Origin: Euclidia mi | Lineage: Eukaryota > Arthropoda > Insecta > Lepidoptera > Erebidae | Assembly: GCA_944739405.2 (NCBI GenBank) | Contig: OX123185.2 | Span: 4,833,840 to 4,897,839, forward strand | Direction of reading: 5' to 3' | Length of the DNA stretch: 64,000 nucleotides | Part shown: positions 10,655 through 19,824 of the stretch, piece by piece | Position numbering within the stretch: the first letter of the stretch is position 1 | How the letters are laid out: the number at the start of each line of letters is the position of its first letter | Position numbers and translations under genes: made by a program | The notes under the pieces: model-generated | The model's database searches: none | Seen by the model: only the letters and a program-made list of their open reading frames with translations | What the model was told of the DNA's origin: nothing

Positions 10655-10687
10655 CCGCCCCGCAGTCCTGGCTTCTACTCGTTTCCC
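10629..10687 (-). promoter_or_regulatory. Gypsy-1 -1 ribosomal frameshift signal with possible pseudoknot
   Basis: GGGAAAC (10681-10687) sits in gag phase as G GGA AAC, the X XXY YYZ pattern, two codons before the gag TAG. After a 7-base spacer, AGCCAG (10668-10673) can pair with CTGGCT (10646-10651). GGGGC inside that loop (10657-10661) can pair with GCCCC (10629-10633), giving an H-type pseudoknot. Pol is open in the shifted frame. Pairings are seen in the sequence; function is inferred. Confidence 0.75.
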
Positions 10688-11853
10688 TGCTCTCGCTGCC
10701 TGGAAGGCACATCAGGCGACCCCGTTGGTGGAGACAAGGTGTCACCAGGCTGCCTACGCTTTGGGCAGCTCAAGCGGATATGGCCTCTTTCTCCGCAGTT
10801 GTAGCACCGAGGTGACGACACATCTTCCCTGATGCGGTGACCTCGGTCGTCGCGTCGCACTGCTTCCACCTCCAGAGCGTGGGCTAGGGCGTCCTTGAGG
10901 TCCTTGAAGTGCCCAAGCCTCACTGCTGCTCTTACCTCCAGGTCCCGGATCCCATCCGTAAACGCCTGTACGAGGTTCCCATCAATAAGCGCAGGCGACG
11001 ACTGGTATGCCTTCCTGACCAGCTTTTCCACCTCCAGAGCCCACTGCTGCAGAGTTTCTCCGGTGCGCTGTGTCCTGTCCTTCAGCTGAGCACGATACAC
11101 ATGTTCAAGGTGCGCGTCACCGTATCTTGCCTCCAGCGCCTCCAGGAGCTTTTCGTAGGTGACGTCTTGCCCGAGTGCCTCCAACACTGTCAAGGCCCTA
11201 TCACGAAGGCCCAAGGTTAGGGCGGTTAAGGCCTGTTCTTTGGTCCACCCATTCGATCGCATCACAGCCTCAAACTGGATCTTGTATGCAGACCATGATG
11301 ACGAGCCATCAAATGGTGGAACCTTAAACCCACGGGGCGAGGGCGCTACAGCCGCTGGTGTTACTTCGTTGGATCCGAGCCCACGCAATCTCCTCTCCAC
11401 TTCAGCGACACAGGTCTCGTGATGGTCGTGTACATGCTTCTCTATAGAGGCGACGCGAGTCTCAAGCTGGTCGTGTACGAGCTTCTCCACGTCGCTGATA
11501 CGAGCCTCGTGCTGCTGGAGCTCCTCCTTTACCACCTTCAGGTCCTTCCCTACAGCGGCGCTGAGGTCTTTCATCACCACCAGCTGTTCCTCCAAACGGC
11601 GGGCCTGCTCCTCCTTGTCGCGCTGTAGTTGTTCCTCCAGGCGGCGCGCATGCTCCTGCATGAACGTCATCAGAGCCGCGATGTCGGGCACCGCCACGGA
11701 GTGTGCGCTTGTGGGCTCCACTGCATCCGCGGATTCGCCTGGTCCACCAGACGATGGAGAAGGAACGTCTCCGAAACGTCTCTGGTCCAGGTCTTGCTGG
11801 CGCTGCTTCCTGGTACGCACACCTTCAGTTTCTTCCTTCGGCATAACCGGCAT
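10675..11853 (-). CDS. gag: Gypsy-1 Gag polyprotein
   Basis: Structural protein that packages element RNA in cytoplasmic particles. 392 residues starting at an ATG 29 bp from the LTR. The N-terminal third has heptad-rich charged helices (about residues 50-150), consistent with a coiled coil. The middle has a retrotransposon Gag/capsid-like region (WSAYKIQFEAVMR, then LTLGLRDRALTVLEAL). The C terminus has one CCHC zinc knuckle (CYNCGERGHIRLSC, residues 350-363) for RNA binding. The ORF ends at TAG (10675-10677), six bases below a GGGAAAC heptamer, so a fraction of ribosomes should shift into pol. No stops or frameshifts interrupt it. Confidence 0.95.
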   Translation of the reverse strand: MPVMPKEETEGVRTRKQRQQDLDQRRFGDVPSPSSGGPGESADAVEPTSAHSVAVPDIAALMTFMQEHARRLEEQLQRDKEEQARRLEEQLVVMKDLSAAVGKDLKVVKEELQQHEARISDVEKLVHDQLETRVASIEKHVHDHHETCVAEVERRLRGLGSNEVTPAAVAPSPRGFKVPPFDGSSSWSAYKIQFEAVMRSNGWTKEQALTALTLGLRDRALTVLEALGQDVTYEKLLEALEARYGDAHLEHVYRAQLKDRTQRTGETLQQWALEVEKLVRKAYQSSPALIDGNLVQAFTDGIRDLEVRAAVRLGHFKDLKDALAHALEVEAVRRDDRGHRIREDVSSPRCYNCGERGHIRLSCPKRRQPGDTLSPPTGSPDVPSRQREQGNE

Positions 11854-11866
11854 AATTTATCCCTTT

Positions 11867-11878
11867 CTTCTGACACCA
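11867..11878 (-). promoter_or_regulatory. Gypsy-1 primer-binding site (tRNA-Leu-like)
   Basis: Three bases inside the 5' LTR the minus strand reads TGGTGTCAGAAG, which would pair with a tRNA 3' end CTTCTGACACCA. That matches, from memory, a tRNA-Leu(CAG) end. The match stops after 12 bases. The position is certain; the tRNA identity is recall-based. Confidence 0.7.
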
Positions 11879-11881
11879 ATT

Positions 11882-12337
11882 TGTTACGAGCTGGGGTTCG
11901 TGATAAATTATATACACTATGCCAGAAACACTGCACTTTATTCACTAACACAATAACACTAGATACACACTTATTTACACAACCAGTAAATCACACTTAT
12001 TTCACACTGTTCCACTTCACTAATAAGAACAACACTAAACACTTCCGAATTACTTCTCCTTCGCTTGATGTTGATCGCTTTCCGTATTCAATTGAACTGT
12101 GTCCGGTCCGTTCGCTCCCGCTCTATTTATACTGGCCGGATAACATCACTAGGCTTTTCGAGACGACTCACGATATTTCTGGAAACGTGTAAGGTGTTTC
12201 TAGAATTGCGTAAATGTTCTATTTACACCTACGCCATCTATTAGAGGATAGATGAAACAGCCTTAAACAACCGATACATCTAATCTCATGTAGTTCTCCC
12301 GTTCACTGATAGATGGCGTTATTTTCAATTCGTAACA
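11882..12337 (-). repeat. Gypsy-1 5' LTR
   Basis: 456 bp; the promoter-bearing LTR because the element reads on the minus strand. It ends in the inverted TGTTACGA/TCGTAACA termini. It contains a TATA box and a downstream AATAAA, giving the expected U3-R-U5 order. It differs from the other LTR at 12007 or so (G here, T there). Confidence 0.95.
12123..12132 (-). promoter_or_regulatory. Gypsy-1 LTR TATA box
   Basis: On the minus strand reads GTATAAATAG, a near-consensus TATA element inside the 5' LTR. The same site is at 6874-6883 in the 3' LTR. Confidence 0.7.
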
Positions 12338-12970
12338 ATACTTTAATGAAACATTATGAGGCGGCTGTAATTTAAAGGCAAGACGTTTCTCAGGTATCTG
12401 CGGGGTTATCAGGTTACGGTCTTAAATTTGTAAAACTGGCAGTAAAAAACCTTTTAAATGTGCGGGCGAAATATTAATATCTTGCTACCGTCAACCTTTC
12501 AACTATCCTAACGAGATAATAATAATAACAGCTTTTTTCAATTTTACTCTAAATATTAAAAACGTAATTATGTATCAACAAAATATGTACTACCTAGAGC
12601 TTGAAAAAAGGTTACTTCAAATCTCGGCAGTGCCCAACACAACAAAGAAATATAATCTACTTTATTATCCCAATACTAAAAGAGGATCAACAAATCAAAA
12701 GAAACCGTGAATATAGAACAAAACTAATAAGGTATTTTGTTTATATCGTTTACATATATATGTAGATGTATATCAAACATTGCCTATTCAAATACGACAA
12801 ACTTGGGCAGAGCCAAGCTTCCCTATAATCATGGCGGCGATCGAGCTTTGATTGACCTTTATGCAAATTCCAAATTCGTTCAGGAGTACAGCCTGTTTAA
12901 TTGAATAATTAACCTGTCCAACGCACTTCGTTATAAATTAAAATTACCTCATAACTTCGGCGTCTGTAGT

Positions 12971-13380
12971 TGTGACGTCACATCGCGCTCCTGCGCCGCG
13001 AGCCTCGCTACGAGTGACGCACAGCAATGGGCCGTTCCCTCGCGCCCCTCCGCGCCGGCCCTATAAATACAGCGGACACGAGGCTTCGGTTTTTTTCCTC
13101 CGGCCAGCACCGCCAGTTGAGTACTAGCATCATCCGAAGACCTGTGAAGTGCCAACGTCGCCCACGCCCTGGATAATCGTCTCATCTATTAATCTTAACT
13201 GTTAGTTATTTTTTGTTGTATAACTACAGCCATCGAATAACTGGAAGTATAACGCGAGTTTAAACTTGCCTGGTGATATTTTTTATTTATTTCCCGTAAG
13301 TCAACCTAATTATCTCTCTTTAATTGCTCGGCGAGTGATCGATCCCGGCTACCCCGTGGAAATTAATCAGTCGTGCGACA
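12971..13380 (+). repeat. Gypsy-2 5' LTR
   Basis: 410 bp from TGTGACGTCACATC to CGTGCGACA. It contains a TATA box (CTATAAATAC, 13061-13070) in a GC-rich upstream region. It is followed after one base by TGGCGCCCA. Confidence 0.93.
13061..13070 (+). promoter_or_regulatory. Gypsy-2 LTR TATA box
   Basis: CTATAAATAC in the 5' LTR, conserved in the 3' LTR. Confidence 0.65.
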
Positions 13381-13381
13381 T

Positions 13382-13391
13382 TGGCGCCCAA
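13382..13391 (+). promoter_or_regulatory. Gypsy-2 primer-binding site (tRNA-Lys-like)
   Basis: TGGCGCCCAA one base after the 5' LTR, the start of the classical tRNA-Lys primer-binding sequence. The match decays after about ten bases. Confidence 0.75.
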
Positions 13392-13887
13392 TAGAATTTT
13401 TAATTATATTATATATATATTTTAAAACGTAAGTTGGCACTTTACAGGTGAGTGAAATAATTTCTTTTTCTCTTGTATATTTTTCTCCTGTGTGTGCATA
13501 TATTCTGGTGTGGTGAATTGCGTACAGGTACAGTTTCTATCTATTTTTGTTGGCCATAAGCAATTTAACTGTGTAAATAACATAACGGTGATTTAATTAA
13601 CGTCTGTCTAAAATCACGTTTCCACCGCGGGCAGCGTGTTGAGCCGCCAACCGGTTCTAACCGCTTAGCCGTTGAACTAACGAGCCACGTGTTCGCGAAA
13701 AAATATTGTGATTCAACCTTTGAGTGACCTTTAAGAAATTTTTCTTCCTTGACCAATCATCACACCATTGTATAATTTAGTGTACTTCAGCTTTTTTTAG
13801 CACGGTATTCGATTTTCTGGCGATATTTAATTTTTTTTTTCTAGTACCGGCGTAAATACTTAGATTTTCTATTATTGTTTTGTAATA

Positions 13888-15183
13888 ATGGCTTACATTA
13901 TAAATTTCTCATTATTAACTAAAGCGGAATTAGAATATGAGACCACAATACGCGGCGTTTCAAAGCCTGACGATCCCCGCAAACAAATCGCTAAACTTTC
14001 AGTTAAAACTCCCTCAGAGGATATATTATCTTCACCCTTCCCACCAGAGGAGGATGTGGCAGAAGTGGAAAAGTCGCTATTAAGATCAACTAAACACTTA
14101 TCTATGTTGGAAGCAAACTATACTTCCGAGCTTCAACAGAAGGTCGAAAACGTGATGCACCATTGTTTTCATCGACTGAATAGGGTGGATACAGGCAGTC
14201 TTGATATTAAAAAAATTGAGTCTGTGTGGAATAAATTTAATGACTTATATGCGAAATTACAATTAATCACGAGACGTAATTCGCGGACGGATTGCTCAGT
14301 GGCAGAGGGAAACACTTCCTATAATTACGACCGTAAGCTTTTTTCGGAATTAGGTAAATTCAAATTTAACGGTAAATCATGTGTAAGATCCTTTATTGAA
14401 AAAAATGATGAATTTATGTCCTGTAGATCTATTCCTCACGACAAGATTTTGTCTTTCGCTTTTGAAATATTTTCGGGTGACGCATTAGTTTGGTATCGTT
14501 CTGTTAAAAATAATGTAAGGACTTGGTTAGAACTTTGCGAACTTTTGAAACGAGATTTTAGTCCGCATAACTACGATTATCGGCTTATGACGGAGATTCG
14601 TCAGCGCTCACAGGGCGAAAACGAATCAATAACTATTTACGTGGCAAAAATGCACGGTCTGTTTTCGCGACTTAGTTCTCCTATCGCTGATTCGGAGAAG
14701 CTAGAAATTTTGCTAAATAATATTAGACCTTGTTACACTAATTGTCTGCTCACTGCAAAGGTTGTTGATGTTGATAGTCTGGTCGAAGTTTGTCGTCTTT
14801 TCGAAAATTACCAAAGTCGCAGTAAGCAATTTTCTGAACCCCCTAAAGTTTGAAAGAATACTGTAGCACCTGATCTAGCGTATAATTATCCGTTTTCTAA
14901 TTTTTCTTCAAACAAAACTGTTTACAATCATAATCACTTCAATAAATATAACTCTGTCGCTGATACATCGAGATACAAGTCTGTACCACAAGTTAACGCC
15001 GTATCGAGTACTTCTAATATAAATAATTTTTTTTGCGTGCGTTGTAGATGCAATTTGCACTCATTACGTAATTGCCGTCAACCACACTACCTAATCTGTT
15101 TAAAGTGCGGTACAAAGGGTTTCAAGGTGTCAGACTGCCCCAATTGTAAATCTAAGTCGACCCCTACAGTTTCAAAAAATTAG
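13888..15183 (+). pseudogene. gag: Gypsy-2 gag with in-frame stop
   Basis: The ORF begins at ATG 13888 and reads 321 codons to TGA at 14851-14853. The same frame continues open to TAG at 15181-15183. The capsid-like part has KFKFNGKSCVRSFIEKNDEF and ALVWYRSV, typical of Gypsy Gag. Beyond the TGA are two zinc knuckles: CVRCRCNLHSLRNC (intact CCHC) and CLKCGTKGFKVSDC, in which the histidine is phenylalanine. The TGA separates capsid from nucleocapsid and could come from a CGA arginine codon by C-to-T change. It is read as a decay lesion, not recoding, because pol is also damaged. Confidence 0.85.
15174..15180 (+). promoter_or_regulatory. Gypsy-2 candidate -1 slippery heptamer
   Basis: AAAAAAT in gag phase (A AAA AAT) directly followed by the gag TAG. 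The -1 frame is open from 15180 into the protease. No convincing downstream pseudoknot was found by eye. Confidence 0.6.
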
Positions 15184-18087
15184 TTAACAAGGATTGTGGA
15201 AAATCAAATTATACAACTAATTGTAATAAAACAGAGTGGAATAATTGGTTGGACTTTTTAAAAAAATTCTTTAGTAGCTATCATATATCCTCAATCCGTA
15301 ATTCTAAAGTAGAATATTTACCTTACGTTACTCTAAAATTAAACGGAATACCTACCACTGGTCTTTTAGATTCTGGATCTTGCGTTACAATTTTAGGTAA
15401 TAATTTGCATAACTTATTTATGAAAGACGATGTTTTGGATAAATCGAAACCTTTAAGGTTAATAACAGCTGGCGGCGAACGATTTGAGTCTTTGGGATCG
15501 GTGTTTCTACCCTTTGAGTTTCAGGATAAATTGATTAACTTAGAAGTTCATGTTGTACCTGGGATTCAAAATTCCCTTATCCTTGGCATGGATTTTTGGC
15601 GAAGCTTTGGCCTATTTCCTAACAAATTAGAGTCTGTTTTGATTGTGAACAAGTCTGACGCTCAAGTAATGGAGTTGCAGGCAGTTCCCCCTACACATCT
15701 TGTTTCTTATCTTACAGTCGACCAGAGAGGTACCGCTGACAACATTATTTCTAAATTTACCGATATTTCATACGAGAAGCGGGGTCTCGGTTGCACAAAT
15801 ATTATTTCTTCGGCATAGATTTTATCGCACGTCTCCCGATAAACAAAGAATTTTAATAAAGCATCTTGACGACATGCTCTCAGAGGATGTTGTTGAACGA
15901 TGTGAAAGCCCGTGGTCAAACCCGGTCATTTTGACCTCTAAGAAGAATGGTTAACTGCGTTTCTGTTTGGACAGTCGTAAATTAAATTCCGTTACAAAAA
16001 AAGATGCTTATAGCTTGCCTTATATTTCGGAAATTTTAGATAATCTGAGAGATGCTAAATACTTGTCTAGTTTAGATTTGTCTAAATCTTTTTGGCAAAC
16101 ATTAATTAAAGAAGAGGACCGTTGCAAAACAGCCTTTTATATTCCTACGCGTGGCACATTTCAATTCAAAATAATGCCCTTCGGTCTTACGAATGCGCCA
16201 GCTACTCAACAACGATTAGTTGATATTTTATTTTATGAAAGCTATAAAGAATTTGAAAATAAGGTTTTCTGTTTCATCGATGACATAATCTGTATCACTT
16301 CCAGTTTCAACGAGCATATTACTCTTTTATTACGCATTCTTGATAAACTAAAAAGCGCTAATTTAACAATTAATCTCGAAAAATGTAATTTTTTTAGAGA
16401 TAAACTAAAATATTTAGGCTATGTTGTCGACTCTAGTGGATTGCATCCCGATCCGGATAAAGTAAATTCAATGAAAAATTATCCCACTCCTTCTAATAGA
16501 AAAGAAGTACGTCGTTTTTTAGGCGCAGCCTCGTGGTACAGGCGTTTTATACCGAATTTTAGCTCTATTGCTGCACCCTTAAATAAGTTAACATCTCAAA
16601 GTAAAAACGCACCTCCATTCTGTTGGACGACAGAGGCTAATGAGGCGTTTAATAACCTAAAGAATTGTTTGATTTCCTCCTCGAGTTAGCCAGATGGGGA
16701 GTTCGCTTATCTTCCTATAATTTCGAAATACGTCATCGTCGGGGTACCGATAACGTTTTACCTGATTTTCTGTCTCGCTATTTACCCGTTTCTGCTATTG
16801 CTAACGATATAAATATAGATATTAATTCTAATCAGAATTTACCAGTTTCTACTAATGATCCTTGGTATTTAAATATCTATAAAGGCTGTTTAAGTTCTCC
16901 GACTTCCTTTGTTAACTATCAAGTAATAAACAATAAATTGTATTGTTTTAAAAAAACATTAAACCCTCTCACTAGAGAATTTCTATGGAAAGAGGTTATT
17001 CCGTCTGACCAAAGAAATGACATTCTAAGGGAGAATCATTCTTCGCCCACTGCTGGACATCTGGGTATTTTTAAGACATACAAACGTCTCGCACTTAATT
17101 ACTTTTGGCCTGGTATGTACACTGATGTTGTCAAGTTCGTCAGTTCATGTGAACCTTGTATCACCCATAAACACCAAAATCACCCAAATTTAGGTCTAAT
17201 GGGAAAACCCAAATCATGTCAAAAGCCCTTTCAGACGAATAGTATTGATTTGATTGGTCCATTGCCTCCCAGCAGGAAACAAAACACTTTTATATTTGTG
17301 GTCAGTTGTTGTTTCTCTAAATATTGTTTACTTTTCCCCATTAAACGGGCAACTGCAGCAGTGATAACAAAAATTCTTGAGGAAAATGTAATTTTGGTGC
17401 ATGGAATTCCATCTACTATTGTTTTGGATAACGGTAAACAATTTATTAGCGCAACCTTTAAAAGTATGTTGTCAAAATATAAAATTCCAAATTTGCATTT
17501 TACACCGTTGTATACTCCCCACGTTAACTCAGTTGAACGTTACAACAAAACCATTATTATATGCTATTTCAACTTTCATAGAATCTGATCATCGAATCTG
17601 GGACACTCTAATCACTAAAGTTCAATTCGCCCTTAACTGCGCAGTTAGTGAGGTTACTGGTTATTCTCCTAATTTCCTTGTTTTTGGTAGGGAGGTCATA
17701 ACATGTGGTTCTCAGTATATTGATAAGGAATTTAATTCCGATATGGTGCTTGAACCACGGGACGGCTATGCCGAAACTTTAGGCTATTTATCTTCTATTT
17801 TCGAGAAGGTACATTCAGCTCTGTTGTCGGCCCACCAACGAAATTGTTCATCTTATAATCTTCGCCGTAAACAGGCAGAATTCAATGTCGGTGATATAGT
17901 TTGGCGCAGAACGTTTCTTCTTAGTGATAAGGATAAATACTTTAGCAAGAAATTGGCGCCTAAATTTATTAAATGTAAGATTGCCTCAAAAAAATCACCT
18001 CTAGTATACAAACTTAACGACATGGCTAGAAAACCTTTAGGCGATTGGCACATCAAGGATTTAAAGTTAATTAATTACAAAGAATAA
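15180..18087 (+). pseudogene. pol: Gypsy-2 pol, frameshifted, RNase H deleted
   Basis: Fragments in order: protease (15249-15818; catalytic DSGS in GLLDSGSCVTILG; LGMDFW later); RT (about 15812-16689), split by TAA at 15952-15954, with LDSRKLNSVTKKDAY, MPFGLTNAPAT and catalytic FIDD (CFIDDIICI); then a jump from LKNCLISS to ARWGVRLSSYNFEIRH (about 16675-16690), so essentially all of RNase H is missing; integrase (16665-17588) with HHCC ligands and D, D, E in SIDLIGP, IVLDNGKQF and VNSVERYNK; then a frameshift near 17560 to the C-terminal domain (to 18087). The internal deletion and several frame lesions make it non-functional. Confidence 0.9.
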
Positions 18088-19417
18088 TAAAAGTATAAAA
18101 ACAACAATAAGAATACCTTCTACCTATTCATTGTTTAATTTTTTCAAACGAACGTTTCTAATTTATATTACCGTTTGTAGTAGTGCCTACTATAAATTGA
18201 TATTTTCTGTGGTGGGTAGCAAATATTTTTTTTTCTCGTAAACAATACTATTTTTCAAATTGCTGCTCAATTGTGTACTCAAATGTTATGTTGAACATTG
18301 TTTTAAAAAATACTAACCATAAACTAAATATATTGTTTTTTTTTACCCTGTTGATCAGTGGTTAAAAGGTCGCTATTAGCTGAGCATACAAGTTCGATTC
18401 TCGCATGTGTATTTTCTTTCCGCAAATCTATTTGTTGATATGCATCTTGATTGGCGTATTGTTTTTCGCCGTGCCTTGTTCTGAAGTTCTGTTGTTATTC
18501 TTAATTCTGTATAAATTCCATAATCAAATTGTTATTATAGGTACTTTATAAACGATCATGGTGATTAACCGTGCGTCGCGAGCTCGGAACAGTCGAATAG
18601 TACCTACCATTTAGATCGTACCTAGTTGTCGTTATAACGCACGCGCGTTCACTCAGCGACGCGCCGATAAATAAATGCCTAACTAATGACTCACCATTGT
18701 TTACATTCAAAAGGTGGTTACTGGTCGTGTTCTAGTTATTAATTAGAGCAAAATATTTATTAATTTCTTTCCTTTGACATTGAGCGGTCCGGTCGTGTCT
18801 GCGGCTTGTATTATTTTTGTTCATCTTTACGAAAAATCTGTTGTTATACCTAACTATATTCAAAAAGTTAACTTATCTAGTGGCAAAGGCCGAACCCAAG
18901 ATTTATAAGTCGTAGGGCTAGATCAAGTTTCTTATATCTACAAATCATTATTACCTAATAATTACCCTAAGCGCTTCTCCATAGATTGTTATCTTTAATA
19001 TTAGGCTATTACACTGGCCTCGGCATTTACATGTAGGTATGTGTGATGAATTATGAATGATAAATGTTTATGTTCAAATTCAGACTGCCGTTGTACGCGT
19101 GAAGAATGCAAGCGTGGGTCATTATTATTTACATACATACATACATAAACTCACGACTTTTTCCCGTCGGGGTAGGCAGAGACAACGGAACGCCACTTGC
19201 ATCTATCCTTACAAACCTCACGCGCTTCCTCTACATTCATTACTCTGTTCATACATACTCATTATTTAGGTATCCTAATTAGCGTATAGGGTTGTCACTT
19301 GTTCAAGGTACTCATGCCCTTGTTTTCTCTAATTTCAGGGAGTATCTTCAGGGCTGCTACGCCCGTTGGGCTAGGGAATTTTCCTTAGGGAAAATCCCGG
19401 CCTAACGGGGGGGGGGG
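18088..19417 (+). other. Gypsy-2 3' non-coding region
   Basis: No ORF resembles an envelope. A tRNA-like fragment (TGATCAGTGG near 18354 and AGTTCGATTCTC near 18391) may be a SINE remnant. An RTE-tail insertion lies at 19127-19258. A GGGAATTTTCC/GGGAAAATCCC hairpin (19374-19399) and a run of about 13 G (19407-19419) precede the 3' LTR and occupy the polypurine position. Confidence 0.6.
19127..19258 (-). mobile_element. RTE-like LINE 3' end nested in Gypsy-2
   Basis: On the minus strand it encodes the last residues of an RTE-type ORF (NVEEAREVCKDR, then SVVSAYPDGKK and stop), followed by a TATG repeat tail. Flanking TCATTATT (19119-19126 and 19259-19266) fits a target duplication. It is a close relative of 37945-38150. 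Confidence 0.65.
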
Positions 19418-19824
19418 GGTGACGTCACATCACGCTCCTGCACCGCGAGCCTCGCTACGAGTGACGCACAGCAATGGGCCGTTCCCTCGCGCCCCTCCGC
19501 GCCGGCCCTATAAATACAGCGGACACGAGGCTTCGGTTTTTTTCCTCCAGCCAGCACCGCCAGTTGAGTACTACCATCATCCGAAGACCTGTGAAGTGCC
19601 AACGTCGCCCACGCCCTGGATAATCGTCTCATCTGTTAATCTTAATTGTCAGTTCTTTTTTGTATAACTAAAGCCATCGAATAACTGGAATTATAACGCG
19701 AGTTTAAACTTTCCTGGTGATATTTTTTATTTATTTCCCGTAAGTCAACCTAATTATCTCTCTTTAATTGCTCGGCGAGTGATCGATCCCGGCTACCCCG
19801 TGGAAATCAATCACTCGTGCGACA
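19418..19824 (+). repeat. Gypsy-2 3' LTR
   Basis: 407 bp; the first two bases read GG within a G run where the 5' LTR has TG. The TATA box is conserved near 19508-19517. It ends CGTGCGACA and is followed by the TAGT target duplication. Confidence 0.9.

Larger units (their letters stand above)
6633..12337 (-). mobile_element. Gypsy-1: near-complete Ty3/Gypsy LTR retrotransposon
   Basis: A 5.7-kb element with two 456-bp LTRs that differ at one position I can find, inverted ends TGTTACGA/TCGTAACA, primer-binding site, polypurine tract, gag and pol. It has a 4-bp target duplication ATAC (6629-6632 and 12338-12341). Copies B (near 29975) and C (near 52590) preserve the uninterrupted target GATAATACTTTAATG. 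No envelope ORF lies between pol and the 3' LTR. Both ORFs are open, so it may be a recent, possibly active insertion. Domain order PR-RT-RNase H-IN places it in Ty3/Gypsy. Confidence 0.97.
12971..19824 (+). mobile_element. Gypsy-2: degraded Ty3/Gypsy LTR retrotransposon
   Basis: A 6.85-kb element with LTRs 12971-13380 (410 bp) and 19418-19824 (407 bp) that differ at about 14 bases plus one 3-base indel, so it is clearly older than Gypsy-1. Target duplication TAGT (12967-12970 and 19825-19828). Block B (near 30640) shows the uninterrupted CTGTAGTTACTC. Gag and pol carry nonsense and frameshift lesions, RNase H is deleted, and 1.3 kb of non-coding DNA separates pol from the 3' LTR. Confidence 0.95.

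Noticed and set aside
14851..14853. Stop-codon readthrough (TGA recoding) in Gypsy-2 gag
   Set aside because: The stop lies between capsid and nucleocapsid rather than at gag-pol, and the element has several other lesions, so simple decay is more likely.
18088..19417. Envelope gene of Gypsy-2
   Set aside because: No long ORF, signal peptide or membrane segment; the region is non-coding with nested repeats.
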